A stretch of DNA of 11,398 nucleotides, taken from assembly GCA_038234815.1 (NCBI GenBank), contig JBBQSU010000108.1:1-11398 (forward strand), in the 5' to 3' direction. The position numbers were made by a program, and so were the translations under genes. Shown here piece by piece: positions 6,688 to 11,398 of the stretch. The DNA comes from JBBQSU01 sp038234815 (GTDB taxonomy: Bacteria; Planctomycetota; Phycisphaerae; Tepidisphaerales; Tepidisphaeraceae). The notes under the pieces are model-generated. The model ran no database searches, had not been told where the DNA came from, and saw only the letters and a list, made by a program, of their open reading frames with translations. The stretch's first letter is position 1, and the number at the start of each line of letters is the position of its first letter.

Positions 6688-8076
6688 CTATTTTTCGTCG
6701 GTGGTCGGGGTGGCCGGGGCAACCCCGACCTGGCCCTTGAATGCCGGCATCGGTTCAGTCGCGGGCTTGGCGGCCAGTTCCGGTCCACCCAAGTCACGCA
6801 TGAGCAGCAGCTCAGCTTCACTGGGATGACGCCACTTCTCGCCCGGCAGCGCCGGCACCTGGGCGGGGTTCATGCCTTCCACCAGACGCGGGGTGACCAG
6901 CACCACCAGTTCGGTTTCCTTACGCTCGTAGCGCGTGGAACGGAAGAGTTCACCCAACACCGGGATATCACCCAGGATCGGCGTGACCTGCTTGCTGGCA
7001 TTGACGGTATTGCTGAGCAACCCTGCGATGGCAAACGTCTGGCCTTCGTTGAGTTCGACCACGGTTTGTACCTTGCGCTTGGTCACACCCGGGGTTATGA
7101 ACCCGTCGAACTTCACCGCAGTGCTGAAGTCCAGTTCACTCACTTCCGGTGATACCTTCAGGCGGATTTTGCCGTCACCCATGACCACCGGAGTAAAATT
7201 CAATTTGACACCGAACTCACGGTATTCGATGGTGATGGTGGTGCCGCCGCCGCTGCCCGATTGCGGGACCGGCACGGGGAATTCACCACCGGCCAGGAAG
7301 CTGGCTTCCTCCCCGCTGATGGCAATCAGGTTCGGTTCGGCCAACATCCGTAGGAGGTTGTTGCTGCGCAGGGCATCGATGAAATAATCGAACGCGACCG
7401 CGCCCACCTGTCCATTCCCAAAGATGGCGGTGCCGGAAGTCGGGCCGACAGTGCTGGCGAGCTTGCTCACGCCGTCCGAGCCATCAAAGCTGATGCCCAG
7501 TTGCGATTTAACCCCCCGCGAGATTTCTGCAAACCGGACTTGCAGCATCACCTGCTGCCCGCCACCGATTTCCAGGAGGTTCATCACCTTGGCACCATAC
7601 GGTGAAGCCACTGCCAGCGCCTGTTCCGAAGCCGTCAGCGAAGGCATCCGCCCGCGAAGCACAACCGTGCCATTGGTGGTGGAGACTTCGATCGGAGAGT
7701 TGGGGAACATCACCTTAAGCTGCGCCTCCAACGCCTTGAGGTCAGCGCTGACCACCACGTCGATCGACTGCATCTTTTCCTGATCGTCCCAAAGGATGAT
7801 CTGGGTGGTGCCCGGCTTCTTGGCCGTTACCAACAGCGTCGAGGGATTGAGCGTGTTGTATTCGACGACTTCCGGCGAGCCGACGTTAACGCGCTTGTAC
7901 GGCGTCTTTGTTGTCAGGGAGGTGGACTTGTTCACCATCAGCTTCAAGGAGCCATCACTCTCAAGTCCTTCAGTGACCAGGGTAGCGCTGGCGCCAGCGG
8001 CGGTTCGGCCGGCCAACAGCACAAGCAGGGTGGCGACCGTCAGACTAAGGCGAAATGTCTTGCTATCGTTGTTCAT
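6688..8076 (-). CDS. cpaC: CpaC/RcpA, outer-membrane secretin of the Tad pilus
   Basis: This 462-residue protein has a Sec signal peptide at residues 1-28 (hydrophobic LTVATLLVLLAG, then Ala-rich). An N-terminal pilus-assembly domain (about 44-110, including KPGTTQIILWD near 87-97) and a BON-like segment (about 112-170, including TVVLRGRMPS) follow. The secretin core spans about 240-400, with LLRMLAEPNLIAISG (241-255), the gate region AGGEFPVPVPQ (262-272), and the closing motif ILGDIPVLGELFRS (367-380) followed by VVLVTPRLVE. A tail of about 60 residues after the core is Pro/Ala-rich. The protein forms the multimeric exit channel for the pilus. Start ATG 8074-8076 has GAGGT at proper spacing. 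It lies 49 bases after cpaB, as in many tad operons. The length is close to the RcpA/CpaC norm. Confidence 0.95.
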   Translation of the reverse strand: MNNDSKTFRLSLTVATLLVLLAGRTAAGASATLVTEGLESDGSLKLMVNKSTSLTTKTPYKRVNVGSPEVVEYNTLNPSTLLVTAKKPGTTQIILWDDQEKMQSIDVVVSADLKALEAQLKVMFPNSPIEVSTTNGTVVLRGRMPSLTASEQALAVASPYGAKVMNLLEIGGGQQVMLQVRFAEISRGVKSQLGISFDGSDGVSKLASTVGPTSGTAIFGNGQVGAVAFDYFIDALRSNNLLRMLAEPNLIAISGEEASFLAGGEFPVPVPQSGSGGGTTITIEYREFGVKLNFTPVVMGDGKIRLKVSPEVSELDFSTAVKFDGFITPGVTKRKVQTVVELNEGQTFAIAGLLSNTVNASKQVTPILGDIPVLGELFRSTRYERKETELVVLVTPRLVEGMNPAQVPALPGEKWRHPSEAELLLMRDLGGPELAAKPATEPMPAFKGQVGVAPATPTTDEK

Positions 8077-8125
8077 ATTCGTGACCTCGTGTCAGATGGA
8101 GTAATTCGATTTCCTGTCCAATAAG

Positions 8126-9079
8126 TTACTGAGCAATCAAATCGGTCGGCGTGTCGGTCATTTCGCCACGAGTCGCGCGAGGCATTCGGAATTTCACGGT
8201 CGTTTCCACGCCGCCGCGGATCAAGGTGACATTGCGAATCACATCCGGGTGCTGGTCGACCGGCTTGCTGACCGTTTCCTGCCCCGGGGGGTTTGCGGAC
8301 GTAGCCGTCACCTGTCGCTCTTCCAGGCCGGTCATGGCAAAGGGGTCCTTTTCACCGGTCGCGGTGTCGCCCAGCAGTTCCGCGAGTGTCACACCAGCCG
8401 AGTCGATCGTTTCGCCATCGCGATTGCCGCGGAGGACCAGGCGGGGACGGGCAATCGATGCGGCCAATTCAATCGCCGAGGCGTCCTTGGGAGTAACCAA
8501 CAGTGTGACGCTTCGGGCCGGACCTTGTTCGGCCTGGTCAGGAGTCGGATTGGGGTTAACGCGTGACCCGACTGCGGTCACCTTCACATTCTGCACCACG
8601 GTCTTAGCAATCGAGCCTTCGCCTTTGGCCTGACGCAGTGTCGTCACAACGTCCACCATGCAGCCAGGCTGAACCATCCCACACAGACCGGTGGTTTCAT
8701 TCACGTCGATTGTGACGGCGCGCATTCCCATCGGGATTAGCGACTGCAATCCGCTGCCGGTGCCCTTGGAAGCCAGGCCCGCTTCGTTGATCGGAAGCCC
8801 CAGGCCGATCCCTGCCATACCGGCCACGCGGCCGGTGACCTGGTTGAAATCAGTAAACACGTTTGGAGGAGGTGCGCTTCCGGGAACGGGACTAAGCTGT
8901 ACGTCCTCGGCGGTGATAGCCTTGCCCGGGCCAATATCCCGTTTGGCCACCAGGATTTTTACCTGCGCGGCCGCCTCGGGATCGGCGTTGCGCTTGCTGA
9001 GGGTATTTTTTGCCACAAAGGCCGCGACCAGCCCAAGCACGATGGCCAGACCCAGGGGCATAACAGTTTTGAGATTCAT
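8126..9079 (-). CDS. cpaB: CpaB/RcpC, periplasmic Tad pilus assembly protein
   Basis: This 317-residue protein has one N-terminal membrane anchor (about 6-23, LGLAIVLGLVAAFVA) and faces the periplasm. A SAF domain covers about 38-105, with VKILVAKRDIGPGKAITAEDV (from 40) as its clear signature. The RcpC/CpaB region continues through MGMRAVTIDVNETTGL (117-132) and QPGCMVDVVTTL (137-148). The C-terminal part holds DVIRNVTLIRGGVETTVKF (279-297), a strand pair common in planctomycete-type CpaB. RcpC is thought to stabilise or gate the secretin, possibly through cell-wall contact. Start ATG 9077-9079 has CGGAGAA upstream. It is the first gene after the internal terminator, so it should head a separate transcript. 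Confidence 0.94.
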   Translation of the reverse strand: MNLKTVMPLGLAIVLGLVAAFVAKNTLSKRNADPEAAAQVKILVAKRDIGPGKAITAEDVQLSPVPGSAPPPNVFTDFNQVTGRVAGMAGIGLGLPINEAGLASKGTGSGLQSLIPMGMRAVTIDVNETTGLCGMVQPGCMVDVVTTLRQAKGEGSIAKTVVQNVKVTAVGSRVNPNPTPDQAEQGPARSVTLLVTPKDASAIELAASIARPRLVLRGNRDGETIDSAGVTLAELLGDTATGEKDPFAMTGLEERQVTATSANPPGQETVSKPVDQHPDVIRNVTLIRGGVETTVKFRMPRATRGEMTDTPTDLIAQ

Positions 9080-9212
9080 AGAATTCTCCGTTGTGAATGC
9101 GTCTGCATCAGAGTTCGGTGAAAATGCAATTGCGGTTTAGAGGATTTGGGGGAAATGCGTTGACTCCACGTTATTGAACCTTCGGACTCAGATTTTCCCG
9201 TTCCTGCCTGGT
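9080..9212 (-). promoter_or_regulatory. Presumed promoter region of the cpaB-to-lipoprotein operon
   Basis: These 133 bases lie between the internal terminator and cpaB and hold no plausible gene. A promoter is expected because the upstream unit ends in a strong terminator. I could not find a convincing sigma-70 or sigma-54 element by eye. The only structure seen is an eight-base palindrome GCAATTGC (9126-9133). The call rests on position, not on a motif. Confidence 0.35.
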
Positions 9213-9248
9213 CTAAAAATAAAAGAGAGCCCTACGCAGGGCCCTCTT
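9213..9248 (-). terminator. Internal intrinsic terminator after the TadE-like gene
   Basis: GCCCT (9229-9233) pairs with AGGGC (9238-9242) over an ACGC loop. After one A/C mismatch, the stem continues through a further five pairs (9223-9227 with 9244-9248). On the minus strand it is followed by TTTTATTTTTA (9213-9223, partly shared with the stem base). It sits 36 bases beyond the tadE stop codon. This is a textbook rho-independent terminator for leftward transcription. Confidence 0.85.
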
Positions 9249-9284
9249 CGAAAGGAGATCCACAAGTTCGTTTCGGGCGACGCG

Positions 9285-9716
9285 TCACCCTTCTTTTCTC
9301 ATCACACTGGTTCCAGTCACGGTTTTGGCTGCTCCGATAAGTCCGCTGGCTCTAATGCCCACGGTGCCCCAGGTGTTGGAGACCGAGACGGTGATTGGCG
9401 TAGGTGCAGTTGACGTCACCACGGGCGAAATAGTAAGCGTGTAATTTTTGGACGTCATACTGGCGTAGCTATTGGTAGGAATCAGCCCTGCGGCAAAAAG
9501 CGAGCCAACCACCGCGGTTTGAACGTCGGTAGCGGTGGCGCTAGGCACGATGGCCGCACGGCAGCCCTCTCGGGCGGCGCCTTGCACGCTGTGCTTGATA
9601 TAGAAGAAGTACCCAAATTCGACAGTGCCGAAGGCGATGTAAGTTAGGGGGATCATCACGAACGCCATCTCGATCAGGGCGTTAGCTCGACGTTTTCTGG
9701 TTCCAATCAATCTCAT
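9285..9716 (-). CDS. TadE-like pseudopilin of the Tad pilus
   Basis: This is a 143-residue protein with the TadE-type leader: basic RLIGTRKRR, then ANALIEMAFVMIPL, then a membrane helix to about residue 40 with FGYFFY. TadE/TadF proteins are pseudopilins processed by TadV and needed for pilus assembly. The Glu of the processing motif (Glu16) is present, but the residue at -1 is Ala11 instead of the usual Gly, so cleavage would fall between A11 and N12. After the helix comes AREGCRAAIVPSATA, typical of TadE, and then a beta-rich Thr/Ser/Val periplasmic domain. ATG 9714-9716 was chosen over an upstream start because of the AAGGTG site and because it begins 4 bases after the peptidase stop, which suggests translational coupling. 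Only one such gene is present; TadF and TadG are not seen in the window. Confidence 0.85.
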   Translation of the reverse strand: MRLIGTRKRRANALIEMAFVMIPLTYIAFGTVEFGYFFYIKHSVQGAAREGCRAAIVPSATATDVQTAVVGSLFAAGLIPTNSYASMTSKNYTLTISPVVTSTAPTPITVSVSNTWGTVGIRASGLIGAAKTVTGTSVMRKEG

Positions 9717-9720
9717 AGCG

Positions 9721-10263
9721 TCACCTTGATAAACCCATCGTCCAAATAACGATGACGGTTGAGACAAGAACTGGAATGGCAAACGGCAGCGGCTTTTCGA
9801 TCGACCGGCAGGACTGCCCGGTGGATTTCACATGCTCCACGCCAAGCTGTTGCACATGTCCGACATTCATCGCCAGCATGGCGCTGTTTCGCACCAGGGC
9901 ACCGAGCCGGCCTGAGGCCCATGCCTGTACCAGTACGATTCCCATGCCGATAACCGCCTGGATGGCAAACACGCATAGTACGCCCCATGGACCAAGCCAT
10001 GCACCAACCCCGGTCAATAATTTCACGTCACCCCCCCCGAGGGCACCCAGAACGAACAGCATCAGCGGAAGGGAAAGTCCCACCGTGCATCCGAGCAACG
10101 CCCAGCCCGGTGATATGAGCGATCCGGGCATAAAAGACTGCACCAGGCCGGTGAGAACAATCGAAAATGAAAGCCAGTTGGGAATTCTGCGGGCGCGGAG
10201 ATCAATCCCTGCGGCCAGGGCCAGCAGCAGAATCAGCGGAACCATTTGGAAGCAGGACATCAT
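9721..10263 (-). CDS. cpaA: TadV/CpaA, type IV prepilin peptidase (A24 family)
   Basis: This 180-residue inner-membrane aspartyl peptidase cleaves the leaders of Flp pilins and TadE. Both catalytic aspartates are present: Asp21 in AAGIDLRARRIPNW (17-30), and Asp79 in GALGGGDVKLLTG (73-85), the family GxGD motif. About five hydrophobic segments are visible, and KPLPFAIPVLVS (157-168) is the usual closing motif. There is no N-methylase domain, as expected for the short CpaA/TadV type. The start is a tandem ATG-ATG (10258-10263); the first was taken, with a weak upstream site (ACGAGA). The frame extends upstream through the broken pilin copy, but that stretch belongs to the pilin remnant and not to the peptidase. 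It starts 14 bases after the remnant's stop. Confidence 0.94.
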   Translation of the reverse strand: MMSCFQMVPLILLLALAAGIDLRARRIPNWLSFSIVLTGLVQSFMPGSLISPGWALLGCTVGLSLPLMLFVLGALGGGDVKLLTGVGAWLGPWGVLCVFAIQAVIGMGIVLVQAWASGRLGALVRNSAMLAMNVGHVQQLGVEHVKSTGQSCRSIEKPLPFAIPVLVSTVIVIWTMGLSR

Positions 10264-10277
10264 CGCGTGTCTCGTTT

Positions 10278-10446
10278 CTAGAGGGCGCTGTTGGGCGAGT
10301 TCCATCGAGTCAGCACCTTGGACCCGATCACCTGCATCAAGCTGATGGCCTCTACCACGATCGGCCCGGCGACCAGCACGTACTCCAGCACTTCCCCAAC
10401 CCGACTCGTCCTGGCGTAAGCGGTTGATCCAACTTTGTTTCCTCAC
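10278..10446 (-). pseudogene. Third Flp pilin copy, broken by a one-base frameshift
   Basis: From GTG 10444-10446 the frame reads VRKQSWINRLRQDESG, a good 16-residue pilin leader, and is then lost. At about 10391-10401 the coding strand reads GGTTGGGGAAG; removing one T gives GGT-GGG-GAA and restores DESGGEVLEY in the second frame. That frame continues as VLVAGPIVVEAISL and ends KVLTRWNSPNSAL at stop 10278-10280. The repaired mature part would be 39 residues, exactly as in the two intact pilins. Two changes inside the membrane helix, Leu to Pro and Ala to Glu, suggest relaxed selection and not merely a read error. It sits between pilin 2 and the peptidase gene, so it looks like the oldest or most decayed of three tandem duplicates. 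Confidence 0.85.
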
Positions 10447-10464
10447 GCCATGCCAAACTCGGGC

Positions 10465-10632
10465 TTACATTGACTTATTCACCGAATTCCACCGTGCGAG
10501 CACTTTTGTGCCGAACGCGCCGATTACCGCAATGGCCGTCACCACGATCAGGCCGAGGATCAAGGCGTATTCCATCACTTCGGCGCCGGATTCGTCGGCA
10601 CATAATTTTTTCATGGCTGGAGGCAACTTCAT
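10465..10632 (-). CDS. flp: Flp pilin 2
   Basis: This 55-residue prepilin of the Flp/Fap type has a short basic leader MKLPPAMKKLCADESG (16 residues) that ends in Gly, followed by AEVMEYALILGLIVV with the invariant Glu(+5)-Tyr(+6) pair of the TadV processing site. Cleavage leaves a 39-residue pilin that is almost entirely one hydrophobic helix, ending GTKVLARWNSVNKSM. ATG 10630-10632 was chosen because GGGAG lies about 8 bases upstream; the inner Met7 has no ribosome site. The leader carries a Cys that pilin 1 lacks. It lies 141 bases after pilin 1, beyond a strong hairpin, and was probably produced by tandem duplication. Confidence 0.92.
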   Translation of the reverse strand: MKLPPAMKKLCADESGAEVMEYALILGLIVVTAIAVIGAFGTKVLARWNSVNKSM

Positions 10633-10658
10633 GTTTCTGCTCCCTATGGACCGACGGT

Positions 10659-10692
10659 GCCCGGGAACCGGCGATTTTGCCGATTCCCGGGC
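10659..10692 (-). other. Strong intercistronic stem-loop between pilin 1 and pilin 2
   Basis: GCCCGGGAA (10659-10667) and TTCCCGGGC (10684-10692) form a perfect nine-pair stem. One mismatch later, CGGC (10669-10672) pairs with GCCG (10679-10682) over a six-base loop. It ends about 27 bases before the pilin 2 start and has no U-tract on the transcript side. It therefore looks like an mRNA-stabilising end for pilin 1, a partial terminator or a processing site, not a classical intrinsic terminator. Confidence 0.65.
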
Positions 10693-10773
10693 CACGAGGT
10701 TCGCTGGTCGGACTTCACTGAATTCCTGGCGCACCGAGCAGAAAACCTCGAGGCCCAGGCTCGACGAAACTTC

Positions 10774-10944
10774 TTACATCGAGCTATTCAGCGAGTTCCA
10801 ACGGGCCAGGACCTTGCCACCGACCGAGCCGATGACGGCAATGGCCGCAACAACGATCAAACCAGCGATCAGGGCGTATTCCAGCACTTCGCCACCCTGC
10901 TCGTCCTTAACCAACTTCGACACCAGGTTCTTAATCGCCTTCAT
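10774..10944 (-). CDS. flp: Flp pilin 1 (major pilin candidate)
   Basis: This 56-residue prepilin has a leader MKAIKNLVSKLVKDEQG (17 residues) rich in Lys, ending in Gly. After it comes GEVLEYALIAGLIVVAAIAVI with Glu at +5 and Tyr at +6, the canonical Flp processing motif. The mature pilin is 39 residues: one hydrophobic helix and the tail GGKVLARWNSLNSSM. The start ATG 10942-10944 has AGGAGA at ideal distance, the best ribosome site among the three pilin copies. It is the first gene of the locus in the direction of transcription. That position, the strong ribosome site and the hairpin placed downstream suggest that it is the main fibre subunit. It is subject to cleavage by the TadV/CpaA peptidase encoded at 9721-10263. 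Confidence 0.94.
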   Translation of the reverse strand: MKAIKNLVSKLVKDEQGGEVLEYALIAGLIVVAAIAVIGSVGGKVLARWNSLNSSM

Positions 10945-11278
10945 GACACTTCTCCTGTGTTTGGCGACCACACTCTCTCGAACAAGCCGTAATTGGCCCG
11001 CTCGAGCATAAGCGCTTTTTCGCGCCACCCGACCGGCAACATGCCAGTCTTGGTGTCGATCTTCTGCTTTCGGGGGACCACCACCGTCCACAGAAATGAC
11101 CGATTACATGGCGATTCATCGGACCACCGAACAGGCGGCTTAACTAATCCAGGTGGAAAACGCGGAATGAAGGTTATGGGCAGTTACCAGGCCGTCCGAT
11201 AAGGCCCCCAACACTGGTCATTGCCCATGGGCCATTTTCGGTTCGCCGACCATACACGAAATGCAGCTCAGGCCTCTG
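10945..11278 (-). promoter_or_regulatory. Leader and presumed promoter region of the pilin operon
   Basis: No reliable gene is visible in this 334-base stretch; all frames on both strands are short and look unlike the neighbouring proteins. The pilin operon promoter should lie here. A weak TTATCG ... CATAAC pair with 18-base spacing occurs on the minus strand around 11170-11203, too poor to call a promoter. A ten-base palindrome GCCCATGGGC lies at 11223-11232. The inferred function comes only from its place upstream of pilin 1. Confidence 0.35.
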
Positions 11279-11398
11279 TCACCACTGATACCGCCCCAGC
11301 ACGATGAGTGTCAGCGGGTTTAACCTCACCCGATGGTGGTAGACAGGCGCATCCATCAATGGTTCAGATAGCTCAATACCGCTGCCCGCACGATCAAC
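11279..11398 (-). CDS. Possible 3' end of a gene entering from the right edge
   Basis: On the minus strand a frame is open from the right edge for 39 codons and ends at TGA (11279-11281), finishing LNPLTLIVLGRYQW. Beyond the TGA the same frame stays open for about 34 further codons (QRPELHFVYGRR and on) before a TAA. A second minus frame also ends near the edge as VRAAVLSYLNH. I recognise no family. It may be the C-terminus of an upstream gene, a decayed gene or chance. Confidence 0.25.
   Translation of the reverse strand, partial: VDRAGSGIELSEPLMDAPVYHHRVRLNPLTLIVLGRYQW

Noticed and set aside
6244..7152. Long plus-strand open frame of 302 codons opposite cpaE and cpaC
   Set aside because: It runs antisense across the conserved cpaE and cpaC reading frames and their gap, shows no recognisable domain, and is explained by codon bias of the opposite strand.
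9250..9264. Minus-strand GGATCTCCTTTC resembling the 3' end of 16S rRNA
   Set aside because: Only a dozen bases match with a gap, no rRNA sequence surrounds it, and it lies between the tadE stop codon and its terminator.
10264..10446. Prepilin peptidase with a 61-residue N-terminal extension
   Set aside because: The extension is the frameshifted reading of the pilin relic; the family protein begins at the tandem ATG (10258-10263).
11041..11060. Sigma-54-like TGGCA...TTGC upstream of pilin 1
   Set aside because: The spacing between the GG and GC elements is several bases too short for a -24/-12 promoter.

Overview
The window most likely comes from a bacterium of the Planctomycetota. This is inferred from the style of the ClpS protein and from the gene content of the pilus locus, not from a marker gene. 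Every gene I can support lies on the minus strand, so transcription runs from right to left. No tRNA, rRNA, CRISPR array, insertion sequence or phage gene is visible.

Most of the window (about 1477-10944) is one nearly complete tad (tight adherence, Flp pilus) locus. In transcription order it holds two intact Flp pilin genes, a third pilin copy broken by a single-base frameshift, a TadV/CpaA prepilin peptidase, a TadE-like pseudopilin, CpaB/RcpC, the secretin CpaC/RcpA, the ParA-like localiser CpaE/TadZ, the motor ATPase CpaF/TadA, the two inner-membrane platform proteins TadB and TadC, and a small lipoprotein with an OmpA-like stretch. The parts fit one machine. The peptidase matures pilins and TadE, CpaF powers assembly on the TadB/TadC platform, CpaE places the complex, and CpaC with CpaB forms the outer-membrane exit. 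The lipoprotein may be an outer-membrane accessory in the place of RcpB/CpaD. No TadG, TadF or TadD gene is visible here.

The locus appears to be split into two transcription units. A strong intrinsic terminator at 9213-9248 closes the pilin-peptidase-TadE unit, so cpaB to the lipoprotein gene should have its own promoter in the gap of roughly 130 bases before cpaB. A second strong terminator at 1406-1447 closes the assembly unit. A long GC-rich hairpin without a U-tract lies between the two intact pilin genes and may set their relative expression.

Left of the locus are a clpS gene (949-1296) for the N-degron adaptor of the Clp protease and, running off the left edge, an unrecognised secreted protein (1-800). 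To the right of the pilins, 10945-11398 is mostly non-coding leader. A possible 3' gene end at 11279-11398 runs in from the right edge.
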